Shown here piece by piece: positions 15,757 to 23,287 of a stretch of 54,232 bases of DNA. Position numbers and translations under genes: made by a program. Numbering within the stretch: position 1 is the first letter of the stretch; each line of letters starts with the position of its first letter. The DNA is from Solirubrobacterales bacterium. GTDB taxonomy: Bacteria > Actinomycetota > Thermoleophilia > Solirubrobacterales > Solirubrobacteraceae. The notes beneath the pieces are model-generated. The model saw only the letters and a list, made by a program, of their open reading frames with translations, had not been told where the DNA came from and made no database searches. The DNA is taken from contig PKXY01000015.1 in assembly GCA_003132505.1 (NCBI GenBank), positions 1-54,232 on the forward strand. The letters run 5' to 3'.

Positions 15757-16473
15757 ATCTGCGGCCGCTACACAAATATCGCCGATCCGGCAATGCTCGA
15801 GCAGCGCTTTGGTGTCGCGGTGCCGTTCAGCGAGGGGTCGCGACGCTACAACATCGCCCCGACCGAGACGGTTGTCGCGATCGTGCTCGGCAAGGACGGC
15901 GAGCCCGTTGCGAGGCCGCTGAGCTGGGGCTTGATTCCACCGTGGGCCAAGGAAGCGAAGATCGCCCACAAGATGATCAACGCGCGGTCTGAGACCGCGG
16001 ACCGCAAGCCCGCATATCGCGGGCTGATCGCAACCGCGAAGCGCCGGGCGCTGTTGCCAGCCGACGGCTTCTACGAGTGGCTGCGCCCAGAGGATCGAAA
16101 GCAGCAGCGGATCCCGTTTCGGTTTTCGCGTGCCGACGGCTCGCTGTTTGCGATCGCGGGGCTGTGGACGCCGGCGTACCTGCCGGCTGTCTCCCCTGGC
16201 GAGGAGGGCGAGCTGGTGGCGAGCGTCACGATTCTCACGACGGAGGCGAACAGCATCGTTGCGCGATTGCACGACCGAATGCCGGTGATCCTTCGCGACC
16301 GCGACAGCGAGCTCGCCTGGCTCTCGCCCGAGCTCGACGGCGCCGGAGCAAAGGCTCTATGCGTGCCGCTGGCGAGCGAGCTGCTGGTGGCTGCGCCGGC
16401 GAACCCGCTGCTCAATAAGGCTGGCCGCGAAGCGCTCGAGGGGCCGGAGCTGCTCGTCGCTCAGGCCTCGTAG
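15757..16473 (+). CDS. SRAP/HMCES-family abasic-site crosslinking protein, ATC start
   Basis: 238-residue SOS-response-associated peptidase fold (YedK/HMCES family), which forms a covalent thiazolidine link to abasic sites in single-stranded DNA. All family landmarks are present: CGRY at the very start (Cys2 becomes the N-terminal nucleophile after Met removal), RRYNIAPT with Asn32, WGLIPPWA, INARSET, GFYEW with Glu107, and HDRMP with His172. Cys2 requires the start codon to be the codon just before TGC, which is ATC at 15757. There is an in-frame TAG at 15745 and no ATG, GTG or TTG between. Gene callers would likely begin at the ATG 15793 and lose the catalytic Cys. The coding frame is otherwise intact. 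Confidence 0.88.
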   Translation: MCGRYTNIADPAMLEQRFGVAVPFSEGSRRYNIAPTETVVAIVLGKDGEPVARPLSWGLIPPWAKEAKIAHKMINARSETADRKPAYRGLIATAKRRALLPADGFYEWLRPEDRKQQRIPFRFSRADGSLFAIAGLWTPAYLPAVSPGEEGELVASVTILTTEANSIVARLHDRMPVILRDRDSELAWLSPELDGAGAKALCVPLASELLVAAPANPLLNKAGREALEGPELLVAQAS

Positions 16474-16485
16474 GGCGCCGCCGCG

Positions 16486-17304
16486 TCAGCCGCGAATGCG
16501 CTCGCTGGACGCTTCGATCCAGCGCACAACGCTGGCCCAAGCCGCGCTGTCAGGGTCGATGTGGCACCGGTGCGCGCCCTCGCTTCCGGCGAGCTCGACG
16601 AGCTCGACCTCTGCTCCCGACGCGCGGGCCGCGGCGGCGTAATGCCTGCTACGACGCACCGACACCGTGGCGTCCTCGGTCCCGTGGACTAGCAGCACGG
16701 GCAGCGCCAGCGGCACGAGGGCGATCGGATCGGCTACGGCGTAGCGCTCCGGGTGGCTCTCGGGCGAGCCACCGAGCAGCCGGCCGACGGCGCCACCGGG
16801 GTGCTCGCCGTAGGTCATTGCAAGGTCGTTGACGCCGGCCTGCGAGATCGCTGCGACCGGGGTGATCGCGGGATGAGCGCCGGGAGCGCCGTCAGGCAAC
16901 GCCGAGCGGGACGCCGCCCAGAGTGCGAGCTGACCGCCGGCCGAGTGGCCGAGCAGCGTGACGTGCTCGAGGTCGAGCCGCGCGTCGAGCGCGTGCAGAT
17001 GGTCGACCGCCGCCGCAACGTCTATGAACGTCGTCGGCCAACCGCCCCCCTGCCCGCGTCCGAGGCTGCGGTATTCGATGTTCCAGACGGCAAAGCCGCG
17101 ACGCGCGAGATCGCCCGCGACTCCTCGCATCACGACCTTGCCGTAGCCGGCCGTCCATGCCCCGCCGTGCACCGTCACGATGACCGGATGCGGGCCGCGT
17201 CCGCGCGGGAGCCACAGCTCGCCGCACTGGCAGCGGTGCTCCGAGCCGTAGCGGCGACGCCGCCGTGGCGTGACTAGGTCCAGCAGCAGTCTGGGTCGAG
17301 ACAT
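16486..17304 (-). CDS. Alpha/beta hydrolase (BD-FAE/HSL-like esterase)
   Basis: 272-residue serine hydrolase. The oxyanion motif is VTVHGGAWTAGYG, the nucleophile elbow is GHSAGG, the acid is probably Asp in LVHGTEDATV and the base His in GAHRCHID near the C-terminus. The HGGxW pattern and the SLGRGQGG...DVAAAVDHLHA segment are typical of the BD-FAE/carboxylesterase branch that includes acetyl-hydrolases of small esters. No signal peptide is seen, so it should be cytoplasmic. Its 3' end lies 12 bases from the stop of the convergent SRAP gene. The substrate is not predictable. Confidence 0.86.
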   Translation of the reverse strand: MSRPRLLLDLVTPRRRRRYGSEHRCQCGELWLPRGRGPHPVIVTVHGGAWTAGYGKVVMRGVAGDLARRGFAVWNIEYRSLGRGQGGGWPTTFIDVAAAVDHLHALDARLDLEHVTLLGHSAGGQLALWAASRSALPDGAPGAHPAITPVAAISQAGVNDLAMTYGEHPGGAVGRLLGGSPESHPERYAVADPIALVPLALPVLLVHGTEDATVSVRRSRHYAAAARASGAEVELVELAGSEGAHRCHIDPDSAAWASVVRWIEASSERIRG

Positions 17305-17401
17305 GGTCAGGGCAGTGGTTCGTCGTTGGCGGGCGCGCGGATCATTACGTGCCGCGGCGGCTCATGTGATCAGCGGCCTGGAGGGACGACGCTTGCGTGG
17401 C

Positions 17402-18610
17402 CTACGGCCCGCTCACCAGGCTGAAGGTCCAGGTTGAGGAGTAGCTGCCGGCGCGGCTGTTGGGTGGGACGCTGATTTTGGCGGTGAGCGTGACGGTTGA
17501 CGCGCCCAGACCGGTGGCTGCGGCGGCGTCGTAGAGCTTGACTGCGGTCGGCGCCGTGCTGGCCGCGGGGAGCGTGACCGGGTAGGTGATCGAGTTGGTG
17601 GGGAGCCGGCAGGTGCCGGAGGTTGCGGCTACCGATGCCGCGGTGACCGTTGTGGCCGTCGTCGGGAGCGTCTTGCCGCCGCTGTTCGTGAACGTGGTCG
17701 AGGTGCCGGTCAGGTTCCAGCCGTGGGAGCTCGCGGTGCTGTCGGTCGGCGTGAACGCGAGATTCGTCGTGACCGACTGGTTGGTCCCGTTGAGCGTCAG
17801 ACTTCCGAACGCTGCAGTGGCTGGGGAGGCGAGCGACAGCGATCCGCCGCCGCAGCTGCCGTAGAAGGTCGCGATCGCTCCGGCCCACTTCGCGCTCGTC
17901 GCGGCGGTCTCCGTCTCACTCACGCTTCCTGAGCCGACCCCGCTGTCGTAGTCGGCGGTGTCCGAGACGCTGTGCGCAGGCATCAGATTGGTCCACCCGC
18001 TGGCGGGAGTGAAGGTGTTGCCGGTGCTCCCGGTGCTCGCGCCGAAGCTCGCGATTCCCAGCTCGTTGGCGGCGGCCGCGGTCGCCGACACGACGAGCGT
18101 GGTCGAGTTCGTCGTCGCCGTGGCGGTACCGCTGCCATTGAGCGGGGTTGTGATCGCCACGCCCGACCACTCGCTCAGCTGCGCGACCGCGTTGTCGGAC
18201 GCTGCGAGCGTGAACTTGACGCTCGAGATCCCACCGGCGTTGTTGGCGTCATACCAGATCTGCGTCGTCCCGACACCCGAGGTGAAGATGCTCGTGGCCT
18301 TGACCCAGCCGGCGGGCGCCGTCACGGTCGTGTTGGCGGCCGTGGCGACGATGCCGACCAGCATGTTGCCACTGGTGCTGGCATCGGGCAGCGTCGGCGT
18401 GATGCTGGTCACGGCGCTCTGCGAGAGGTACGTGCCGGCTTGGACCTTCACGATCGCCGCAGATGCGCTCGCTGCCAGGAGCGAGAACACGAGCATCGCC
18501 GCCGCGCAAACGACGACCAGGAGTGCGCACACTGATGCTGCCGAGCGAGGGTCGAGCGTGGCGTTCGCGCCACTGGTGGTGCCCAAGCACCGCGCATGCT
18601 TCCCGGGCAC
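17402..18610 (-). CDS. WxL-like cell-surface protein, large (402 aa)
   Basis: Secreted or membrane-tethered protein: a signal/anchor helix at about residues 30-52 ending ASASA, then a Ser/Thr/Ala-rich beta domain (residues ~53-255, beginning VQAGTYL and containing AGWVKATSIF and EWSGVAI), then a C-terminal WxL-like domain (~256-402). That last domain has the GWNLTGTSTTF motif in the middle and the exact end STWTFSLVSGP. The second surface protein in this locus (18882-19469) shares the LNG(T/A)NQ, GWN-x-T-x-TSTTFT, TLPTT and YPxTLPAA motifs and the same last eleven residues. In low-GC Gram-positives WxL domains bind peptidoglycan and DUF916 partners. The start is a GTG at 18610. Divergent from the rest of the locus across a 271-base gap. 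Confidence 0.75.
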   Translation of the reverse strand: MPGKHARCLGTTSGANATLDPRSAASVCALLVVVCAAAMLVFSLLAASASAAIVKVQAGTYLSQSAVTSITPTLPDASTSGNMLVGIVATAANTTVTAPAGWVKATSIFTSGVGTTQIWYDANNAGGISSVKFTLAASDNAVAQLSEWSGVAITTPLNGSGTATATTNSTTLVVSATAAAANELGIASFGASTGSTGNTFTPASGWTNLMPAHSVSDTADYDSGVGSGSVSETETAATSAKWAGAIATFYGSCGGGSLSLASPATAAFGSLTLNGTNQSVTTNLAFTPTDSTASSHGWNLTGTSTTFTNSGGKTLPTTATTVTAASVAATSGTCRLPTNSITYPVTLPAASTAPTAVKLYDAAAATGLGASTVTLTAKISVPPNSRAGSYSSTWTFSLVSGP

Positions 18611-18881
18611 GGTCAGCAGCTTACCGGCCCTGCCCGGCGTATCGATCGATGCCAGTGCGTCATCGAATCCGAAGCCCGCGCCGGTTCGGCAAGCGCCGTT
18701 GCGCGCCTAAGGCGGCGGGCGCTGGTGCCGATCTGGCTTGAAAAGCTGAGGCGCATTGGGCGCAGCGGCACCACATATGGCGAGATGGTCCTGAGCAAGG
18801 ACGGCCCGGGGTTAGTAAAACTGGATGCCGCAATGCCGCGTCGGGCCTTCGATTCGCACGAACAACAGCGGAGGCATTGCA
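18611..18881. promoter_or_regulatory. Divergent regulatory gap between the two WxL-like genes
   Basis: 271 bases with no supported gene, serving as upstream region for both surface-protein genes. It contains a foldable block: TGGTGCC (18723-18729) can pair with GGCACCA (18767-18773), and inside it GCTG (18745-18748) pairs with CAGC (18763-18766). The ribosome site GGAGG for the plus-strand gene is at 18871-18875. I compared this block by eye with c-di-GMP, c-di-AMP, TPP and cobalamin riboswitch cores and found no match. Confidence 0.4.
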
Positions 18882-19469
18882 ATGGGCATCTTCAGGAAAC
18901 GCAGACTGTCGCTCGCAGCGCTGGCAGCGGTCGCGATCGCCGGCGTCACGGTTCTTCCGGCCACTTCGCAGGCCACAACGGCGGCGTCGGTGACCCTCAG
19001 CGCCGGAGGCCTCACATTCCTCAACAGCACGCCGGCAGCGACGATCACGTTCCCGGCGACGACGCTGAACGGCGCCAACCAGACGATCACCGCGCCGCTG
19101 GCGGTCGACATCGGCGACGACACCGGCTCCGGCGCGGGCTGGAATGTGACCGCGACGTCGACCACGTTCACCTCGACGACCCATACCCTGCCGACCACGG
19201 CGGCGACGATCCAGGCAGCTCCGACCGCCTCGTGTGATGCTGGTGCCGCAGGATGCACGCCCGCCACAACCACCGTCACCTACCCCTACACTTTGCCGGC
19301 CGCAGCGACGGCACCAACCGCGACCAAGCTCTTCAACGCCTCGGCTAACACCGGCATGGGCAACCAGACCTTCACGCCCACTTGGACGCTGGCGATCCCG
19401 GCCAACACCGTAGCCAGTGCCACCGCCTACACCTCGACCTGGACCTTCTCGCTGGTCAGCGGTCCGTAG
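18882..19469 (+). CDS. WxL-like cell-surface protein, small (195 aa)
   Basis: Secreted protein with a clean signal peptide (MGIFRKRRLSLAALAAVAIAGVT cannot be fully given here; cleavage probably after ATSQA, around residue 30) followed directly by a single WxL-like beta domain. The two tryptophan motifs are GWNVTATSTTF and the terminal STWTFSLVSGP; LNGANQ and TLPTT are shared with the larger protein. A Cys pair (SCDAGAAGC) could form a disulfide. Start ATG 18882 has GGAGG 6 bases upstream, a strong site that suggests high expression. It is followed at 4 bases by the DUF916 gene, the same pairing of WxL protein with WxL-interacting protein known from Enterococcus and Lactobacillus loci. Confidence 0.8.
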   Translation: MGIFRKRRLSLAALAAVAIAGVTVLPATSQATTAASVTLSAGGLTFLNSTPAATITFPATTLNGANQTITAPLAVDIGDDTGSGAGWNVTATSTTFTSTTHTLPTTAATIQAAPTASCDAGAAGCTPATTTVTYPYTLPAAATAPTATKLFNASANTGMGNQTFTPTWTLAIPANTVASATAYTSTWTFSLVSGP

Positions 19470-19473
19470 GAGG

Positions 19474-20511
19474 ATGCCGTCAGGGGAGGCAATCCGGCTC
19501 CGGCTCGCCAGCGTGGCGACCGTCGCGGCGCTGGGCTTGGGTCTTGCGCCTGGCCTGGCGTCCGCGGCGTCAATTGGCGGCTTCGGCGTCCGGCCGGCCC
19601 ATCCGAACCCGAGGATTCCGGCCACGCGCGCCTACTTCATCATCCACGCACGGCGCGGCGGCTCCCGAAACAAGACCGTCGTCGTGACCAACAAAGGCTC
19701 GAAGGCGCTGGTTCTCGACGTCGACCCAGTCGACGGGCTGACCGGCGTGACCTCAGGCCTCGTCTACGCAAACCGCGGCGTACCGATTCACGGCGCTGGG
19801 GCCTGGGTCACGCCCGACGTCCGAAGCGTCACCGTGCCGGCCAGGAGCTCCATCGACGTCGGCTTCACGGTCAAGATTCCGCGCCATGCGCGCAAGGGTG
19901 ATCACGTCGCCGGGATCGCCTTCCAAGGGCTGCAACCGACAAGATCCGGCGGCGCCTTCTCGGTCACCGTTGCGGTGCGAACGGTCGTCGGCATCGAGGT
20001 CATCGTCCGGGGCCACGCAACCCGACACCTGCGGATGTTCGCGCTGGCGCTCGCACCGCTACCCGGGACGACCGTCCCTTCCGCCGTCGTGACGCTCGAA
20101 GACGATGGCGGCAAACTCTGTAACCCGCACCTCGCGGTTGCGATCACCGGCCAAAACGCCACCACCAAAGCCACCCAAAAGCTCGGCACGATCCTCCCCG
20201 GCGACCGCATCGCCTACCCCTTCTCCTGGCCCGGAGCACTCAGCCAAGGACGCTACAAGGTCAGCGCCAGAGCGACCCACTGCGGTCCGCCAGCCGCCAT
20301 GCGCACGGTTGCCGTCTACTCGCTCAAAGCCACGCCCGGCACCGCTGCCAAGCCGGGCGAGACCGTCGCGCCGACCACGCCGCTCGCCAGTGCATCGACA
20401 TCGACCGGCTGGTCGTGGTGGCTATACGCCCTCGTCGGACTCGGCGGCATGCTCGCCGGTGTCGCCCTCGCGCGGATTGCCGTTCGGCTGCGCACCCGCC
20501 CGCGACGCTGA
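19474..20511 (+). CDS. DUF916/WxL-interacting membrane protein
   Basis: 345 residues: signal peptide (hydrophobic run ending GLASAAS, about residue 31), an Ig-like DUF916 peptidoglycan-binding domain (FIIHARRGGSRNKTVVVTNKG, GLVYANRGVPI, AWVTPDVRSVTVPA, VGFTVKIPRHARKGDHVAGI), a second beta domain like DUF3324 (about residues 190-290), a Thr/Ala/Pro linker and one C-terminal transmembrane helix (about 315-337) with an Arg-rich cytoplasmic tail. In WxL loci this protein anchors the WxL partner at the envelope. The ATG at 19474 touches the AGGAGG ribosome site with no spacer, so translation may depend on coupling to the WxL-like gene that ends at 19469. Confidence 0.82.
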   Translation: MPSGEAIRLRLASVATVAALGLGLAPGLASAASIGGFGVRPAHPNPRIPATRAYFIIHARRGGSRNKTVVVTNKGSKALVLDVDPVDGLTGVTSGLVYANRGVPIHGAGAWVTPDVRSVTVPARSSIDVGFTVKIPRHARKGDHVAGIAFQGLQPTRSGGAFSVTVAVRTVVGIEVIVRGHATRHLRMFALALAPLPGTTVPSAVVTLEDDGGKLCNPHLAVAITGQNATTKATQKLGTILPGDRIAYPFSWPGALSQGRYKVSARATHCGPPAAMRTVAVYSLKATPGTAAKPGETVAPTTPLASASTSTGWSWWLYALVGLGGMLAGVALARIAVRLRTRPRR

Positions 20512-20547
20512 TCAGGGATTGGCGGTCACAGCCGCTCTGTCGTGGGG

Positions 20548-20733
20548 TCACTCCTTCTGCCCGGGTGAGCCATCGCCGCGTGCGGACGCCTCGTCGAGGC
20601 GGCGATGGAGCCGCCCGCGCAGCTCGTTGGGGTCGTAATTCTGCGTCGCCCGGCGCTTGCGAGCGATCACGACCCCTGTCGCTGCCACGCTCGCGATACC
20701 CGCGAGACCGACGATCTTCCAGCGTGCGCGCAT
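20548..20733 (-). CDS. Small membrane protein with charged tail (61 aa)
   Basis: 61 residues: a short basic start (MRARWK), one transmembrane helix (about residues 6-23, IVGLAGIASVAATGVVIA), then RKRRATQNYDPNELRGRLHRRL and an acidic-basic tail. The ATG at 20733 is chosen because upstream residues in the open frame are the antisense of the neighbouring gene. I do not recognise a family. It is divergent from the NlpC/P60-like gene with only 22 bases between starts, so the two promoters must overlap each other's coding region or transcripts are nearly leaderless. Confidence 0.6.
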   Translation of the reverse strand: MRARWKIVGLAGIASVAATGVVIARKRRATQNYDPNELRGRLHRRLDEASARGDGSPGQKE

Positions 20734-20755
20734 CGCTCGCGTAGGGTAACGCGGG

Positions 20756-21370
20756 GTGAGCGACCCGACCGCGACCCTGACGCTCGACGAAGCCGTCGCA
20801 ATCGCCTCGACCGGCGATCTATGGCTGTTTCGCGGCAGATCGGCGGCAGACTTCGCGATTCGCGCCGCTACCAACAGCCCGGTCAACCACGTTGGCATGG
20901 TCGTCGCCATCGACGACCTGCCGCCGCTTTTGTGGCATGCCGAGCTTGGTCGTTCGCTCCCGGACGTCTGGACCGGCCAGCGTCAGCGAGGCGTCCAGCT
21001 ACACCACCTCGCCGAAGCCGTCACGACATGGAACCAACGCTACGGCCAGCGAGCTTGGGTTCGCCAGCTCGAGGGCACGATCGAACACCGCCACGAGGAC
21101 CGGCTCATGGAAACGATCGACCGCTTCGATGGCCGGGCGTTTCCCACGATCCCCGGAATCATCAGACAGTGGGTCACAGGCCGCGTGCGCCGCACGTCGT
21201 CACTGGAGACGATCTACTGCGCGGAGCTCGTCGCAACCACCTACCTGCAGATGGGCCTGCTCCCGAATCGACTCCCTGCGAGCTGGTACGACCCGGGGCG
21301 TTTTTGGAGCGGCGACCGCCTTGCATTGATTCCGCCATTCGCTCTGGGTAGTGAGATCGCAGTGCTTTGA
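20756..21370 (+). CDS. Permuted papain-fold (NlpC/P60-like, YiiX/LRAT type) hydrolase
   Basis: 204 residues. The order of catalytic motifs is that of circularly permuted NlpC/P60 proteins: the His comes first (PVNHVGMVVAIDD) and the nucleophile Cys later (TIYCAELVATTYLQMG). The opening GDLWLFRGRSAADFAIRAAT matches the GD-x-x-x-F segment that precedes the His in this superfamily. Members cleave or transfer amide, thioester or lipid-ester bonds; several act on lipids or cell-wall peptides. No signal peptide is seen, so it may act in the cytoplasm. The start is the GTG at 20756. Confidence 0.72.
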   Translation: MSDPTATLTLDEAVAIASTGDLWLFRGRSAADFAIRAATNSPVNHVGMVVAIDDLPPLLWHAELGRSLPDVWTGQRQRGVQLHHLAEAVTTWNQRYGQRAWVRQLEGTIEHRHEDRLMETIDRFDGRAFPTIPGIIRQWVTGRVRRTSSLETIYCAELVATTYLQMGLLPNRLPASWYDPGRFWSGDRLALIPPFALGSEIAVL

Positions 21371-21456
21371 CTTTCGCGTGGGACCGGTCGGAACGCGAGC
21401 CTGCTTGCTGCGACCGGCTCGTCAGTGACGTGTGCATCGATGGCGGGGTCGCGTGA

Positions 21457-21678
21457 TCACGTCTTTTTCGCGTGTGCCGCAGGATGCACGATCGTCGCCC
21501 CGTCGGTCGGATAGAGGAGAGACTCGTGCTCTTCGTCCCAGCGGACACGGAAGTGGACGTGCTCACCTGCACCGAGCACCTCGACGATTTGACCCCGCTT
21601 GGCAGGCCTGCCCGGAAGACCATTGACCTCAATGAAGTCTCCGACACGCGCGGCTGACGTTGTGACGGTGTCGCTCAC
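21457..21678 (-). CDS. DUF1918 domain protein
   Basis: 73-residue single-domain protein with the DUF1918 pattern: ARVGDFIEVNGLPGRPAKRGQIVEVLG, then HFRVRWDEEHESLLYPTDGATIVHP. This looks like a small SH3-like barrel; function is unknown, though such proteins are abundant in actinobacteria. The start is the GTG at 21678, which has a perfect AAGGAGG 7 bases upstream; the residues further upstream in the open frame are not conserved. The strong ribosome site suggests high expression. Divergent from the GT4 gene, with a 210-base gap holding both promoters. Confidence 0.82.
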   Translation of the reverse strand: MSDTVTTSAARVGDFIEVNGLPGRPAKRGQIVEVLGAGEHVHFRVRWDEEHESLLYPTDGATIVHPAAHAKKT

Positions 21679-21888
21679 AGTGTGCCTCCTTGAGTGTTTG
21701 CGGAGAGCCAACCACGCCGGAGCAGCGCCCACAACGGGGTTGACTCCCGATCAGCCGTGTCGAACTACGTAACGCGCGAGCACTCCGTGGTATTCACCGA
21801 CGTCTCACCGGCAGCCTACGGATGCCTCGCCGGCAAGCGGGGCTTAGTGTGCGGGCCACACCCACGATCGAATCGGCTCAGGTTCTGA
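21679..21888. promoter_or_regulatory. Divergent promoter gap (DUF1918 / GT4 genes)
   Basis: 210 bases between two divergent starts. It contains the DUF1918 ribosome site (21686-21692) and no coding-like frame longer than a few codons on either strand that I would support. I see no clear inverted repeat or riboswitch-like core. Confidence 0.35.
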
Positions 21889-23085
21889 ATGGCTGCGTAC
21901 ACCAGCACCCTCTCGACACCCCGGCGCAGGCCGCGTGCGGCGCTGCGGGTTGCAATGCTCGCACCGCCCTGGATTACGGTGCCGCCCCCAGGCTATGGCG
22001 GGATTGAGGCGGTCGTCGCGCTGCTCTGTGACGAGCTCGTTGCGCGCGGACACGAGGTGACACTGTTCGCAGCGCCTGGCTCGCACTCGGCTGCAGACGT
22101 GCGAGCGCCGCTCGCGGGGACCCACGCCGATCAGATCGGCTCGTCGCTCTACGAATCCGATCACGTTTCCACAGCATTTGACGCTGTCGAGCAGGCCGCA
22201 GTGCGGGGTCGGCCGTTCGACATCGTGCACGACCACTCCGGCTTCACTGCGGCTGCGATGGCAGCGCGTCTGTCGGTGCCGGTGGTCCACACGCTACATG
22301 CTCCGTTCAACGATGAGACGCGCCCGTTCTACGCCCGTCACGGCCACAAGGTGCGTCTTGTCGCGATCAGCCACTCCCAGCTCGAGCAGGCGCCACCAGG
22401 GGTGCAAGTCGCCGATGTCGTGCCGAACCCGATCCGCGTGGGGGACTGGCCGTTTTGTGCCGACAAGGACGACTACCTACTGTGGATGGGGCGTATGGAT
22501 CCAGACAAGGGCGCACATCGCGCAATCGTGGCTGCTCGCAGCGCCAGTGCGCGGCTCGTCATCGCAGGCCCGGTGCAGCCCGGACAGGAGGAGTACTTCC
22601 GCAGCGAGATCGAGCCGCATATCGACGGCCGCGACGTCTCGTATGTTGGCGAGGTTGGCGGTACGCGCCGCAAGGAGCTCTTCGCGCACGCAAAAGCCTT
22701 CCTGATGCCAATCCACTGGGCCGAGCCGTTCGGAATGGTTATGGTCGAGGCGCTCGCCTGTGGCACACCCGTCATCGCCTTCCCCGAGGGTGCCGCAAGC
22801 GAGATCGTGCTCGACGGCGAGAACGGCTTCCACGTCGCCGACGAGCAGGGAATGGCCGACGCCGTCGGCTTGCTCGACACCATCGACCCACTGCGCTGTC
22901 GCAAGAGCGTCGCCTCGCGCTACGACGTCGCGCTGGTCGCCGGCGCCTACGAAACCGTCTACCACAAGGTGATCAACACAAACGCAGGCCGAACCGCGCG
23001 CTCCGCTCGCCACAGCCCGCCGTCACGCCACAGGGGTGTCCTAGCGGGCCCGCGTCGCCCGCCACGCATCCAACACGCCCGCTAA
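21889..23085 (+). CDS. Family 4 glycosyltransferase (GT-B fold)
   Basis: 398 residues. The N-terminal Rossmann half begins RVAMLAPPWITVPPPGYGGIE, the glycine-rich acceptor loop of GT4 enzymes, then FDIVHDHSGF. The C-terminal half has LLWMGRMDPDKGAHRAI, LVIAGPV, YVGEVGG and the sugar-nucleotide motif PIHWAEPFGMVMVEALACGTPVIAF (broken here into EPFGMVMVEALA and CGTPVIAF), with the E-x7-E catalytic/donor pair. It closely follows the group of mannosyl/glucosyl transferases often found in actinobacterial trehalose or lipid glycosylation contexts. The last ~30 residues are basic and non-conserved. Cytoplasmic; the donor and acceptor are unknown. Confidence 0.88.
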   Translation: MAAYTSTLSTPRRRPRAALRVAMLAPPWITVPPPGYGGIEAVVALLCDELVARGHEVTLFAAPGSHSAADVRAPLAGTHADQIGSSLYESDHVSTAFDAVEQAAVRGRPFDIVHDHSGFTAAAMAARLSVPVVHTLHAPFNDETRPFYARHGHKVRLVAISHSQLEQAPPGVQVADVVPNPIRVGDWPFCADKDDYLLWMGRMDPDKGAHRAIVAARSASARLVIAGPVQPGQEEYFRSEIEPHIDGRDVSYVGEVGGTRRKELFAHAKAFLMPIHWAEPFGMVMVEALACGTPVIAFPEGAASEIVLDGENGFHVADEQGMADAVGLLDTIDPLRCRKSVASRYDVALVAGAYETVYHKVINTNAGRTARSARHSPPSRHRGVLAGPRRPPRIQHAR

Positions 23086-23174
23086 AACAGGCCGCCCTGG
23101 GCGCCGTCAGTCAGGCAATCGTCTTGGTCGGGAGCAACGAAAAGGCGGTTGTCGGCTCAGATCGCCCGTGTTAG

Positions 23175-23264
23175 CGGAGGGGGAGAGATTCGAACTCTCG
23201 GTACGCCAATAAGACGTACAACGGTTTTCGAGACCGCCGCATTCAACCGCTCTGCCACCCCTCC
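23175..23264 (-). tRNA. tRNA-Ser (anticodon CGA)
   Basis: The minus strand folds as a class II tRNA: acceptor GGAGGGG with CCCCTCC, D-arm beginning TGGCAGAGCGGTTGAA, anticodon loop CTCGAAA (anticodon CGA, codon UCG) on a GCGGT/ACCGT stem, a long variable arm (TGTACGTCTTATTGGCGTAC), and T-arm GAGTTCGAATCTC. Discriminator G; CCA is not encoded. It is the second serine tRNA in this window. Confidence 0.95.
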
Positions 23265-23287
23265 GGATGACCGCCGCAGCCTAGACA

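Noticed and set aside
18700-18800. c-di-GMP, c-di-AMP, TPP or cobalamin riboswitch upstream of the surface protein
   Set aside because: No conserved core sequence of any of these classes could be found by eye.
19489-19500. ATC at 19492 as another non-standard start (MRLRLAS-like signal peptide of the DUF916 gene)
   Set aside because: The ATG at 19474 is in frame and gives an acceptable signal peptide; the ribosome site is too close to ATC to prefer it.
23120-23174. Terminator after tRNA-Ser(CGA)
   Set aside because: A GGCG/CGCC pairing followed by TTTT exists on the minus strand, but the stem is only 4 bp with a long loop.
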